DNA of 64,000 nucleotides from Mesobacillus sp. S13 (GCF_020422885.1 NZ_CP084622.1:1631001-1695000), one strand, 5' to 3'; shown: positions 18,043 through 26,340, counted from the stretch's first letter. A program made the numbers and translations. Notes: a model not told the origin generated them from the letters alone.

Positions 18043-18507
18043 ATGTCTAACTTACCGATCCTGCCAACAATCAGCACAACTTTTATTGTTTTAAGTGCGA
18101 TTACCGTGGCAATTGGCTGGGCCCAAATTAAACAAAGAAAAATTGACCAACATCGCAAAACCATGACGCTGGCAGGGGTTTTCGCGATCATATTCTTTGT
18201 CATCTATGCATCAAGGACAATCTTTATCGGAAATACTTCCTTTGGAGGACCGGAGGATATCAAGATTTATTACACACTGTTCTTGATTTTCCATATCACA
18301 CTTGCGACTATTGGAGCGGTTCTCGGAATCATTTCACTTTACACGGGATATAAAAACAGGCTGGAGCGGCATCGCAAACTTGGACCTGTGACCAGTGTTA
18401 CCTGGTTTTTCACTGGAATTACCGGTGTGGCTGTTTATTTGCTGCTTTATGTGTTTTATGAAGGTGGAGAAACAACTTCAGTCATCAAGGCCATACTTGG
18501 AACCTAG
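18043..18507 (+). CDS. DUF420 membrane protein (CtaM/YozB-like oxidase assembly factor)
   Basis: A 154-residue, four-to-five-helix protein of the DUF420 family (LPTISTTFIVLSAITVAIGW, HRKTMTLAG, FHITLATIGAVLG, HRKLGPVTSVTWFFTGITG). In Staphylococcus aureus the DUF420 protein CtaM is needed to mature heme A-containing oxidase. The place right after the cta cluster supports the same job here, but the promoter and terminators show a separate unit. I recall no such gene at this place in B. subtilis, where yozB lies elsewhere. Confidence 0.85.
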   Translation: MSNLPILPTISTTFIVLSAITVAIGWAQIKQRKIDQHRKTMTLAGVFAIIFFVIYASRTIFIGNTSFGGPEDIKIYYTLFLIFHITLATIGAVLGIISLYTGYKNRLERHRKLGPVTSVTWFFTGITGVAVYLLLYVFYEGGETTSVIKAILGT

Positions 18508-18516
18508 CAGACTTTA

Positions 18517-18544
18517 AAAACATTGCTTATAGCAATGTTTTTTC
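18517..18544 (+). terminator. Intrinsic terminator of the DUF420 gene
   Basis: AAAACATTGCT and AGCAATGTTTT form a perfect 11-bp stem around TAT, followed by T. Confidence 0.88.
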
Positions 18545-18611
18545 TGTTTTTAGAAGGTATTCCACTTTAAGCAGGCGAATCTATTAGGGTGTATAAAAGG
18601 GGGAGATTCAC

Positions 18612-19790
18612 CTGGATATTAAAGTTTTATCCGAAAAACATTATATGGAGTCAATGAAGTTATCAATGTATGCTTTCCAATATAAAGTACCGGAAAGTGA
18701 TATTCCGAAACGTCTGGAAACGTTGAAGAAACATCATTTGCTTGGGATTTTTGAGGGAGAAGAGCTAGCGTCCAAGTTGCATATTCTTTCTCTGAAAGTG
18801 AAGCTTGGACAGATAGATTGGAAAATGGGCGGAATTGCTGGTGTAGCCACGTATCCTGAGCATAGACGTAAAGGGCATGTGAACGCACTGATGAAAAGGG
18901 CATTAAAGGATATGAATCAAGAAGGAAACGTTGTCTCATTCCTTCACCCATTCCAGATTGACTTTTATAGAAGATTTGGCTGGGAGATTATTTCAGACAA
19001 TAGAAAGATTACAATTGAGAAGTCGGATTTAAAACAGGTAGATGCAAAAAAGGGGATTATTAAGCGACATACAGAGGAAAGGCACTCTTCTGATATCGAA
19101 AGGGTGTATGAACGCTATGCAGAAATGCATACGGCTATGCTTGCAAGGGATACGGAATGGTGGAGCAGGAGCATATATGGGGACCAAACAGCTGCTGTGT
19201 ATTATGATTCTGAAAATGAAGCCGCAGGATACCTGTTATACGAGATTAAAGAAAATGTAATGAAGGTCGAGGAATATGTTTCTTTATCTCACGAAGCGAG
19301 AAAAGCGCTATGGAATTTCATTTGCCAGCATGATTCAATGGTAGAACGTGTAGAGATCTTGACATCAATCCATGACCCCTTCCCGTATTTTTTGAAGGAG
19401 CCTAAGCTCAAGACTGAAATCTATCCATATTTCATGGGCCGGATCGTGAATGCTGAAAAAGCATTATCGACATATCCCTTCAGGAACGTGGATGCTGGGA
19501 AGAATGTCTTCATCCATCTGGATGACGCTGCTGCTCCATGGAATGCAGGGACTTATATAATAGGGCAGGAAGGGGTTAAATTTTATCCTGTCAAAGAGGG
19601 AGGATCCTGCGTAACAGCTCCGAAGCGCGGATTGCACTTGAATATCAACAGCTTGACTGCTTTGTTATTCGGCTATAAACGTCCACTTGAATTATATGAA
19701 TTGGAACTCCTCAAGGGAAACATTGATGAAGTCAAGGAGCTCGAGCAGGCAATACCAGCGTTCAAGCCATTCTTCTATGATTTTTTCTGA
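18612..19790 (+). CDS. Eis-like GNAT acetyltransferase with C-terminal SCP2-like domain, probable CTG start
   Basis: A 392-residue protein of the Eis family: an N-terminal GNAT domain with GVATYPEHRRKGHVNALMKRAL (acetyl-CoA loop), the FLHPFQIDFYRRFGWE segment, a second GNAT-like fold and a C-terminal sterol-carrier-like domain. The conserved N-terminus (DIKVLSEKHYMESMKLSMYAFQYK) begins upstream of the first ATG at 18645. In frame between the stop at 18594 and that ATG there is no ATG, GTG or TTG, but a CTG at 18612 lies 7 bases after AAGGGGGAG. The acetyl acceptor is unknown. Confidence 0.85.
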   Translation: MDIKVLSEKHYMESMKLSMYAFQYKVPESDIPKRLETLKKHHLLGIFEGEELASKLHILSLKVKLGQIDWKMGGIAGVATYPEHRRKGHVNALMKRALKDMNQEGNVVSFLHPFQIDFYRRFGWEIISDNRKITIEKSDLKQVDAKKGIIKRHTEERHSSDIERVYERYAEMHTAMLARDTEWWSRSIYGDQTAAVYYDSENEAAGYLLYEIKENVMKVEEYVSLSHEARKALWNFICQHDSMVERVEILTSIHDPFPYFLKEPKLKTEIYPYFMGRIVNAEKALSTYPFRNVDAGKNVFIHLDDAAAPWNAGTYIIGQEGVKFYPVKEGGSCVTAPKRGLHLNINSLTALLFGYKRPLELYELELLKGNIDEVKELEQAIPAFKPFFYDFF

Positions 19791-19807
19791 TTCTCTACTA
19801 ATGCAAC

Positions 19808-19839
19808 AAACCCCGGGTATCAAGCCACCCGGGGTTTTT
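19808..19839 (+). terminator. Intrinsic terminator of the Eis-like gene
   Basis: AAACCCCGGGT and ACCCGGGGTTT form a perfect 11-bp GC-rich stem around an 8-base loop, followed by T. Confidence 0.9.
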
Positions 19840-19845
19840 GCGTGC

Positions 19846-20904
19846 TTAAATCTTGAATTTAAATTTAATGATGCCAGCTTCTTTTGCTGAATTGAATCCT
19901 ATTAATAGCAGTGGCCCGATGACGAAACCCATGAAACCAAATAGCTTAAGGCCAAGATACATGGCAATCAGGGTGGACAATGGAGAAAGGCCGATATGGC
20001 TGCCCATTACTTTAGGTTCCACAGTCCGTCTGATGATCAGCAAAATGACTGCCAGGACAGCAAGTTGTGTTCCGAGAGCGATATTTCCTGTGGCCAGGTG
20101 GAAGATGGACCATGGTGCCAGAATGACGATTGAGCCAATCAACGGGATAAAATCAATAAGCCAGATCACCGCGGACATCACAATGGCGTATTCTGGTGTG
20201 ATGAAAAGCAATCCAATTAGTGCAACGATAAAGATAATCACGCTTACTAGAAACTGGGCCTTCAAAAATCCAAATACAACGTAAGAAAGTCGTGAAGTCA
20301 TGAAATGGACTTTGTCAGCAGTTCTTTCTGTCAAATGGCTGTAAACACCCTTCCTTAATGATGGCAGTTCCAGCAAGAAGAGAAACAGGGCAATCAAATA
20401 GACCAGGAAGCTGATCAGGAAATTCGGGATATAGGTCAGCAAGGCCTTCAGATTATCTATATTGATAAATGCGATCATGTCATTCTTGAGTTTATTGAGA
20501 AAGTCCTCAGCGCGGTTGCTGATTTCAGTAACTACTTCCCTTGGAAGGTCATTAGCCGCTTCAACAAAACTATTTTCGGCCTTATACCAGGCATTTGTGA
20601 TTTCATTTATATAGACTGGAGTATTATCAATCAAGTCAATTGCCTCGGTGACTGCCGTCGTAGTCAGGAAATAGCCAGCGACCACAATGAGCAATACGAA
20701 GAGGAGGAAAACTGTCAAGACTGCCAAGCGCCGTCCGCTTTTGAATCTTTTCTGGAAGTATAAGACTGCAGGCTCAAGAAAAAGGGCAGTGATCAAAGCA
20801 GCAATCAACGGGATGGATACCGGCAGGATAATGTAGAGAATTGCTGCAACTAAGATGGTGATTAATGCAATTATGATCGTGCGTTTAGTGAAAATACCGG
20901 ACAA
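19846..20904 (-). CDS. AI-2E family / YtvI-like membrane protein
   Basis: A 352-residue polytopic membrane protein of the AI-2E/PerM exporter superfamily (start GIFTKRTIIIALITILVAAILYIILP; C-terminal VIWLIDFIPLIGS, EPKVMGSHIGLSPLSTLIAMYLGLKLFG). It looks closest to the YtvI group, which is linked to sporulation, but YubA/YueF-type relatives cannot be excluded. The TTG at 20904 has AAAGGAG 6 bases upstream; the longer frame to 20967 lacks a ribosome binding site. Confidence 0.8.
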   Translation of the reverse strand: MSGIFTKRTIIIALITILVAAILYIILPVSIPLIAALITALFLEPAVLYFQKRFKSGRRLAVLTVFLLFVLLIVVAGYFLTTTAVTEAIDLIDNTPVYINEITNAWYKAENSFVEAANDLPREVVTEISNRAEDFLNKLKNDMIAFINIDNLKALLTYIPNFLISFLVYLIALFLFLLELPSLRKGVYSHLTERTADKVHFMTSRLSYVVFGFLKAQFLVSVIIFIVALIGLLFITPEYAIVMSAVIWLIDFIPLIGSIVILAPWSIFHLATGNIALGTQLAVLAVILLIIRRTVEPKVMGSHIGLSPLSTLIAMYLGLKLFGFMGFVIGPLLLIGFNSAKEAGIIKFKFKI

Positions 20905-21185
20905 GTGAAACTCCTTTCTATACTCCTGATGAGTATATACCTCTAAAAAGCATTGTATTAAGGTCAACTAAGCCTTAATTGTCAAAAAGCGCAAAAAATT
21001 CCTTAACACTTAAATTATAGTACGCATTTAATATAAGAAACAACAAAAATCCGCTATTATCCATGTGTTTTTGTAAACTTTGTTGATTTTTAAACAGACT
21101 GGTCCTTTAAATGAACGTTTGAAAGTTAAGTTCATATGTCTGCCGATGAAAATCAGGTTCCGCAACCTTATAGAGGGGTGAGGGA
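20905..21185. other. AT-rich gap between divergent genes
   Basis: About 280 bases between the YtvI-like gene and the Asp23-like gene; no motif could be defended. Confidence 0.3.
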
Positions 21186-21542
21186 ATGAAGGAGTCTAGA
21201 AAAGTCATGCCTCTGGAATATAGAGAGGTATGCCGTGCGGTCTGTGCGATTGTCCATGCCAATATAAATGACAGTCCTTTTTTTCACCAGTCTAAGGTAA
21301 AGGCCAGGATTTCTCGATTACGAAGAAACTCATTCGCTGATAATGGGGTCTTCGTTGAACTTGACCAGGGAATTGTGAAAATAAAAGTATATGTTGACAC
21401 TATAGCAGGTGAAAATCCGATTCTTCTTAATGCAATGGTGCTTCAGAAAAACATAGAAGAGGAGATTGTGCTGCTAACTTCTATTATGCCCAAGAAGATT
21501 GATATCTTCATTACGGGCCTGAATATAAAAAAGACGCAATGA
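21186..21542 (+). CDS. Small protein with Asp23/YloU-like pattern
   Basis: A 118-residue protein. The region GIVKIKVYVDTIAGENPILLNAMVLQKNIEEEIVLL...KKIDIFITGLNI follows the strand-helix-strand pattern of Asp23 (alkaline shock) proteins, with a 50-residue N-terminal addition that has two Cys (CRAVCAIVH). The assignment is by pattern only. It may stand for ylbA by position, but I cannot confirm this. The stop codon TGA forms the loop of its terminator. Confidence 0.55.
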   Translation: MKESRKVMPLEYREVCRAVCAIVHANINDSPFFHQSKVKARISRLRRNSFADNGVFVELDQGIVKIKVYVDTIAGENPILLNAMVLQKNIEEEIVLLTSIMPKKIDIFITGLNIKKTQ

Positions 21543-21554
21543 TTGCGTCTTTTT
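21528..21554. terminator. Bidirectional terminator with stop codon as loop
   Basis: AAAAAGACGCAA and TTGCGTCTTTTT form a perfect 12-bp stem whose three-base loop is the TGA stop of the upstream gene. T runs exist on both strands, so it also serves the convergent YugN-like gene. Confidence 0.88.
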
Positions 21555-21562
21555 CATTGATA

Positions 21563-21922
21563 TTAAATCGCGAATGTTTCTACTTCAGCTTTTACATCTT
21601 TTAAAAGCTTTTCGCATTGGCTGACAAGTGCTTTCGGGAATTGCTCGCCTTCCCCATACTCAACGCCATGTGGATAATAATGTTTTCCTAGTAAAGGAGT
21701 CATCAATTGAATGATCGCTTTATGTGCACCAACATCTCCCTCGTGGACATAGCCTTGGACACGCAGATAAAACGTTCCTTCCTTGACCACTAGCTTTTTG
21801 TCATAGGTTACTCTCTCATAGTCCCATTGTCCTTCACGTACCAGACCGTGTTCTAACATAACCTCATCAAGACGGTTCAAGTCCGCTTTCAGGTTTTCAA
21901 TACCTGTATTTTCGAATTTCAT
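21563..21922 (-). CDS. YugN-like family protein
   Basis: A 119-residue soluble protein resembling B. subtilis YugN (MKFENTGIENLKADLNRLDEVMLEHGLVREGQWDYERVTYDKK, FYLRVQGYVHEGDVG, LGKHYYPHGVEYGEGE). No catalytic motif is known for the family. GGAGGG lies 6 bases before the ATG. Monocistronic and convergent with the Asp23-like gene. Confidence 0.82.
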   Translation of the reverse strand: MKFENTGIENLKADLNRLDEVMLEHGLVREGQWDYERVTYDKKLVVKEGTFYLRVQGYVHEGDVGAHKAIIQLMTPLLGKHYYPHGVEYGEGEQFPKALVSQCEKLLKDVKAEVETFAI

Positions 21923-22162
21923 CCTTTTCCCTCCTAAAACACACTACAGTAATATCGCCTAATAAAGATTATATCTCAAATTTAATAATAGTAAAAATAT
22001 GATTAAGTTGCAATGAATATAAAAGTGAATTTCTTAGCTTTACGTTCTGCTATCAAAGGTAATATACGGGGAAATAAGATTTATCTAATTTAAGGCATAA
22101 TTAACATCATACGGGCTACCCTAACAGTGAGAATAAGCTTTGATTCTTAAGGAGGAAAAATA

Positions 22163-22591
22163 GTGCGTAAAATTAGTGATATAATGACTAGCGATGTTGA
22201 AACCTGCAGTTTGCTGGATAATGTATTCGAAGTGGCAGTCAAAATGAAGGAATGGAATGTTGGATCCATTCCAATTGTAGACGAGGATAAGCTCGTAGGC
22301 ATGATTACCGACAGGGACATAGTCATTAGAGGAATAGCAGAGAAACATCCACCGTCTTCAAAAGTGGAAAGTGTAATGAGTGACCATCTTGTCACAGCCA
22401 CACCGGATATGACGACCAAAGAAGCAACCAGACTAATGGCGGAACACCAAATAAGAAGGCTGCCAGTAGTCGAAGGAGATACACTAGTAGGGATTGTCGC
22501 TTTAGGAGACTTTGCTGTAGATGAAATGACAGACGAACAGGCCCAGCACGCTCTATCAGAAATATCAGAGCCGGGAAATCATATGCAATAA
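22163..22591 (+). CDS. ylbB: Two-CBS-domain protein YlbB
   Basis: A 142-residue protein made of two CBS domains: ISDIMTSDVETC...VGSIPIVDEDKLVGMITDRDIVIRG and VMSDHLVTATPDMTTKEATRLMAEHQIRRLPVVEGDTLVGIVALGD. Such pairs bind adenine nucleotides and act as sensors. GTG start with AGGAGG 7 bases upstream. Same place as ylbB in B. subtilis. Confidence 0.9.
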   Translation: MRKISDIMTSDVETCSLLDNVFEVAVKMKEWNVGSIPIVDEDKLVGMITDRDIVIRGIAEKHPPSSKVESVMSDHLVTATPDMTTKEATRLMAEHQIRRLPVVEGDTLVGIVALGDFAVDEMTDEQAQHALSEISEPGNHMQ

Positions 22592-22594
22592 TCT

Positions 22595-22620
22595 AAGGCA
22601 CTCATATTGGGTGCCTTTTT
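22595..22620 (+). terminator. Intrinsic terminator of ylbB
   Basis: AAGGCACTC and GGGTGCCTT pair over 9 positions (one T-G) around ATATT, followed by T. Confidence 0.75.
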
Positions 22621-22750
22621 GTCATTAACAGGCCAGGTGATCTGCTTTTCTCCTGAATTTTGTTGTTTGATTTTATATAGAACAAACGGTATGTTAGGAG
22701 TAGGTCAAACAAGTTAAAGAATAAATTTTTTAGCCTATAGAAGACTTCTA

Positions 22751-22778
22751 TTAAAAACATCGCTATAAATGATATAAT
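22751..22778 (+). promoter_or_regulatory. Promoter of ylbC
   Basis: TTAAAA - 16 bases - TATAAT with an extended -10 TG (TGATATAAT). It leaves a leader of about 90 bases that can form a nested hairpin (CTTTTG/CAAAAG inside AATCG/CGATT, about 22814-22852). Confidence 0.65.
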
Positions 22779-22872
22779 AATTTCAAAAAACATTCATATA
22801 GTGATAGAGAGAGAATCGTGTCTTTTGACTCACAAAAGAGTAACAGGCGATTGTCAATAAGGGGGGATCTAC

Positions 22873-23952
22873 CTGCGAACGATTGTAAGGATTTTAATCT
22901 TTGCTGCAATTTTTTTACTTATTGGTTTATACATGGGATATAACAAGGAAGATAATGATGAATTGGTAATCGAACAGAAGTCGACTCCTAAAGTAGATGA
23001 ATCCCTCAAAAAGGACATAAGTGAACAAAGTATCAGTGAGGGAATTGAGCAGCCATCACAAGGTGTCGGTTCCTTGTTAGGAAAGGAAATCGACTCTCTT
23101 AAAGAGACCTTAGGAGACCCATCGAGAGTGGACCTATCAGCCTATGGTTTCCATTGGTGGATCTTTAACAATGACCCAGATGAATATATCCAGGCTGGTG
23201 TCTTGGATGGAAAGGTCGTGACGGCTTATGGCATTGGACCTTCAGTCAATGTACAGCCATTTAAAATTGGCCAGCGCATTGAGGAAATTTTCTCCATGAA
23301 CGTTATTGAGCCAGATGTAACATTTGAATATAATGGAAGCTCTTATAAGTTCGAGCTTTCCGAGCAGGATATGAACACCCGTCCTATTATAAAAATGGGA
23401 GAGTACTTTGTACAGCTCTATATTGATAAATTCACTAGTTCTGTTTCGAGCATCCGGTATATGGACAAAGAAACGATTGTTAAGCAGCGTCCATATGAAA
23501 TGGTCTACAGGGGAAGTTTGATAGAACCGCCAGTGCTTTCGGAAGGTGATTGGATCAGGATTGAAGCCGGTCTCGAAAAACAGATCCTAGACATTACAAA
23601 TGCGATCAGATCAAGGCATGAGCTTTCAAAGCTTGAATGGGATGAAAAAACAGCAGAAGTAGCATATGCCCATAGCAAGGATATGGCCATTGAAGATTAT
23701 TTCTCGCATGAGTCAGACAAGTACGGGGATTTATCTGAAAGGCTTAAAGCGGCAGAGATTTTGTATCAATTAGCTGGCGAAAACATTGCAGCTAACTATA
23801 CAGATGGACCAGCCGTTGTCGAAGGCTGGCTGAATAGTGAATCCCACCGTGAGGCATTATTAAACGAAGAATTTACGCATCTTGGTGTAGGGGTATATCA
23901 AAGGCACTATACCCAGAACTTTTTGAAAATGTGGGAAGAACCACAACAGTAA
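22873..23952 (+). CDS. ylbC: CAP (SCP/PR-1) domain protein YlbC, probable CTG start
   Basis: A 359-residue membrane-anchored extracytoplasmic protein: one N-terminal helix (RILIFAAIFLLIGLYMG), a charged linker, a CAP-associated N-terminal domain (residues about 60-200) and a C-terminal CAP domain (ITNAIRSRHELSKLEWDEKTAEVAYAHSKDMA, FSHESD, AGENIA, HREALLNEEFTHLGVGV). All in-frame codons between the stop at 22858 and the ATG at 22933 lack ATG, GTG and TTG; the CTG at 22873 lies 6 bases after GGGGGG and restores the membrane anchor. The target of CAP proteins of this group is unknown. Confidence 0.87.
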   Translation: MRTIVRILIFAAIFLLIGLYMGYNKEDNDELVIEQKSTPKVDESLKKDISEQSISEGIEQPSQGVGSLLGKEIDSLKETLGDPSRVDLSAYGFHWWIFNNDPDEYIQAGVLDGKVVTAYGIGPSVNVQPFKIGQRIEEIFSMNVIEPDVTFEYNGSSYKFELSEQDMNTRPIIKMGEYFVQLYIDKFTSSVSSIRYMDKETIVKQRPYEMVYRGSLIEPPVLSEGDWIRIEAGLEKQILDITNAIRSRHELSKLEWDEKTAEVAYAHSKDMAIEDYFSHESDKYGDLSERLKAAEILYQLAGENIAANYTDGPAVVEGWLNSESHREALLNEEFTHLGVGVYQRHYTQNFLKMWEEPQQ

Positions 23953-23982
23953 TGGCTATTTTACATTCATCCATAAGATAGA

Positions 23983-24012
23983 AAAAGAGCATGCACCAGG
24001 TCATGCTCTTTT
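23983..24012. terminator. Bidirectional terminator
   Basis: AAAAGAGCATG and CATGCTCTTTT form a perfect 11-bp stem around CACCAGGT, with T on both strands, between convergent ylbC and the minus-strand pair. Confidence 0.88.
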
Positions 24013-24366
24013 GTTTTGCTTGATTGTCCTATTGACTGAGAAGAAACCCTGTTTCCAATTACCATATAAATGGACCATTTCTCCTTCGGTATAAAGAGGA
24101 GGAATTGCTCCCTTCCTTAATGGTGTCACTTTTTTTACAGTCAATTCCTTTGAGCCAGTGTTGATTTTTAAAACGATAATATAGTTATATCGATGATAAT
24201 AAAACCGCTCTTTATATTCCGTAACCTCGATGATCTTTCCGCTTACGATCGCTTCCTCAGGAATGTTTTCAAGTTGGATCCATTCCTGGAAATTCGCTTG
24301 CATTTCTTTCTTCGTCAACCAGTAAAAATAAGCAAGGACAATCGGAATCACAATTGCTGTAACCAT
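24001..24366 (-). CDS. Membrane-anchored protein of unknown function
   Basis: A 121-residue protein with one N-terminal helix (VTAIVIPIVLAYFYWL) and a hydrophilic, beta-rich rest (SGKIIEVTEYKERFYYHRYNYIIVLKI, GEMVHLYGNW). It starts 12 bases after the thioesterase gene, so the two are one operon. I do not recognise the family. Confidence 0.7.
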   Translation of the reverse strand: MVTAIVIPIVLAYFYWLTKKEMQANFQEWIQLENIPEEAIVSGKIIEVTEYKERFYYHRYNYIIVLKINTGSKELTVKKVTPLRKGAIPPLYTEGEMVHLYGNWKQGFFSVNRTIKQNKRA

Positions 24367-24377
24367 TATTGATCACC

Positions 24378-24869
24378 CTATTTATGCTGTTTTTTTACAA
24401 CGAAAAAGCTGCCGGAAGAATGCGCAATTTTTTTGCCGTCAGACCTGAATACATCGGCTTCAAGGACGATGGTACTTCTGCCTTGATGGATCAGCGTCGC
24501 TTTACAATGGAGATTGTCGCCTATTCCGGGTGCAAGGTAATGGATGTTTATTTGTGATGTGACAGCTGCGTAGCCTTCTGGAAGCAGTTTATTTGCTAAT
24601 GTGCCCATCGCCGTGTCGAGGATCGTGGCAGTAAAGCCGCCATGAACTATGCCCAGTGTATTATCGAGCACATTTGTGATTGGAATATCAATTTCGCAAG
24701 TTTCATGATCGAGTCTCCTATCCATATGCAGGAGGCCATCAATGTACGTGCTGTTTTTACCGCTAAGTTTATTTTTCACTCCTGAAAGTACCGTTTTAAG
24801 TGCTTCAATCTCCTGTTCGCCTGATAGCGAGATGCATTCGTCTAAAAGCTGCTGCAATTCTTTTTCCAC
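24378..24869 (-). CDS. PaaI-type hotdog-fold thioesterase
   Basis: A 163-residue hotdog protein. The family signature LDNTLGIVHGGFTATILDTAMGTLANKLLPEG holds the HGG motif and the acidic residue two turns later; the last strands run HYLAPGIGDNLHCKATLIHQGRSTIVLEADVF. It should hydrolyse acyl-CoA thioesters. GTG start with AGAGGT upstream; first gene of a two-gene unit. Confidence 0.88.
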   Translation of the reverse strand: MEKELQQLLDECISLSGEQEIEALKTVLSGVKNKLSGKNSTYIDGLLHMDRRLDHETCEIDIPITNVLDNTLGIVHGGFTATILDTAMGTLANKLLPEGYAAVTSQINIHYLAPGIGDNLHCKATLIHQGRSTIVLEADVFRSDGKKIAHSSGSFFVVKKQHK

Positions 24870-25026
24870 TATATTATTACCTCTTTCTGAATGGCTCTGT
24901 TCCTTAGAGTTTTATATCAATAAAATTATCTTAAAAAAGCCACCTTCTTATTCTGTTTTTTATTTTAACACTTTAAAAAAGTTAGATGAAGCTAAAAGCA
25001 AGCAGATTCACATGCAAGCAAGGATT

Positions 25027-25054
25027 CACCAAAAATGATGGTTCTCATATGCTA
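25027..25054 (+). promoter_or_regulatory. Sigma-K type promoter of ylbD
   Basis: The -10 CATATGCTA (25046-25054) fits CATAnnnTA exactly. CACC at 25027-25030 fits the -35 pattern with 15-base spacing, slightly short. It lies 35 bases before the coat-protein gene, which fits mother-cell expression. Confidence 0.55.
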
Positions 25055-25088
25055 TTATAGGCATTTGTTACACTGTGAGGTGAAAGCT

Positions 25089-25487
25089 ATGGCCAAAAAG
25101 AAACTTCATCCCTCTGTTGAGAAGTTCAAGGAATTTGTGAAGAGCCATCCAGAGCTCGTGCAGGAAGTCAGGAAAGGCAATACGACCTGGCAGGAAATGT
25201 ACGAGGATTGGTACCTGCTGGGCGAGGATGACCCAAAATGGAACAAGAGCAGTAATGAAAAGGACGAAAAAAGCGAAGAAAAGGAAAAGAAAACGGATTG
25301 GTTAGGGACGGTCATGGGGGCTGTTAAAAATATGGATCCCGAACAGGTTCAAGGACAAATCCATAATATAAGCCAGGCACTCGGAGCAATCCAGGGTGTG
25401 CTTTCTCAGTTCCAGGGAAGCAAAGGCGGACAGCAGCCATCGAATAGTTCAGGACCTTCACATCCTTTCTCCTTCAGGCAGGATTAG
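25089..25487 (+). CDS. ylbD: YlbD-like spore coat protein
   Basis: A 132-residue, highly charged protein that begins KKKLHPSVEKFKEFVKSHPELVQEVRKGNTTWQEMYEDWYLLGEDDPKW and ends in a Gln/Ser/Gly-rich tail. Length equals that of B. subtilis YlbD, a putative coat protein. I take the ATG at 25089, with GAGGTG 6 bases upstream, not the frame opening at 25035. It forms a pair with ylbE. Confidence 0.88.
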   Translation: MAKKKLHPSVEKFKEFVKSHPELVQEVRKGNTTWQEMYEDWYLLGEDDPKWNKSSNEKDEKSEEKEKKTDWLGTVMGAVKNMDPEQVQGQIHNISQALGAIQGVLSQFQGSKGGQQPSNSSGPSHPFSFRQD

Positions 25488-25501
25488 AACGGAGGCTAAA
25501 A

Positions 25502-25741
25502 ATGCGCAAAGATGTCATGGAGCAATTGCGATCGAATAAAGAATTGATTGAGTTCGTGCGGTCTCAGCCACACTGGTACAGGAAACTGAGCAGGGATCCC
25601 AGGGATATTTATTCTGCAGAGATCGCGGCACTGCATCATTTTGAAAAAACGATCCCTCATAAGGTTCAAAAGTTCTCCAATAATATCCAGATGGCGTCCA
25701 TGATGATGCATATGTTCTCGAGCATGAATTCCCAATCTTGA
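25502..25741 (+). CDS. ylbE: YlbE-like protein
   Basis: A 79-residue protein (MRKDVMEQLRSNKELIEFVRSQPHWYRKLSRDP) of the YlbE-like family, with a Met-rich C-terminus (MASMMMHMFSSM). It follows ylbD by 14 bases, is closed by a terminator, and its role is unknown. Confidence 0.85.
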   Translation: MRKDVMEQLRSNKELIEFVRSQPHWYRKLSRDPRDIYSAEIAALHHFEKTIPHKVQKFSNNIQMASMMMHMFSSMNSQS

Positions 25742-25744
25742 ACA

Positions 25745-25781
25745 AGCTTTCTTCTGAATGAGGAAAGCTTTGTTTGCTTTT
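25745..25781 (+). terminator. Intrinsic terminator of ylbDE
   Basis: AGCTTTCTTC and GAGGAAAGCT pair over 10 positions (one T-G), followed by T-rich sequence. Confidence 0.65.
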
Positions 25782-25888
25782 AGAAAGTAAAACAAGCAGG
25801 CATGTAAGGCCCTTCGGTTGGTGCTGGACGGAAAGTTTAGCATTTCTGGCAGTTTCATGGTAAAATGAGGTTCGGAGGTGAGCCAGCA

Positions 25889-26332
25889 TTGCTTGCTGTT
25901 ACATCAGAAAGAGTACTATTGTTGGAAGAAGCTGAACAGTTAGTCAGCATGATTTTACAATCAGATATTGCCGAATATTATCGGGAATGTTTATATAAGG
26001 TGAAGAATAATCCGGAGACAAAGAGGAAGGTTCGGGACTTTGTGGACATGAAGGAGCGCTATGAAGAGGTTCAGCGTTTCGGGAAGTACCATCCTGACTA
26101 TAAGGAAGTCATGGGACAGATCAGGATAGTGAAAAGAGACCTGGATATGGATGAGGTTATTGCCGAATTCAAAAAAGCGGAAAATGATTTGCAAAATATG
26201 CTTGATGAGGTTAGCGTCATCATCGGCAGATCCGTTTCGGATAGCGTGAAGGTTCCTACCGGCAATCCATTCTTCGAGAGCTCTTGCGGAGGCGGCTGTG
26301 GCAGCGGAGGAAGCTGTGGGTGCTCTGCTTAA
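25889..26332 (+). CDS. ricF: RicF (YlbF), subunit of the Y/Ric complex
   Basis: A 147-residue helical protein of the YlbF/YmcA family. With RicA (YmcA) and RicT (YaaT) it forms an Fe-S complex that directs RNase Y and affects sporulation, competence and biofilm. The core ERYEEVQRFGKYHPDYKEV and the C-terminal CGGGCGSGGSCGC cluster-ligand motif are clear. The TTG at 25889 aligns with the B. subtilis start and has GGAGGTG 8 bases upstream; the ATG at 25865 lacks a site. Confidence 0.93.
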   Translation: MLAVTSERVLLLEEAEQLVSMILQSDIAEYYRECLYKVKNNPETKRKVRDFVDMKERYEEVQRFGKYHPDYKEVMGQIRIVKRDLDMDEVIAEFKKAENDLQNMLDEVSVIIGRSVSDSVKVPTGNPFFESSCGGGCGSGGSCGCSA

Positions 26333-26340
26333 ATCGGTAC

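Noticed and set aside
25035..25088. N-terminal extension of YlbD
   Set aside because: The extension covers the promoter leader and lacks a ribosome binding site; the ATG at 25089 has GAGGTG and gives the family length.
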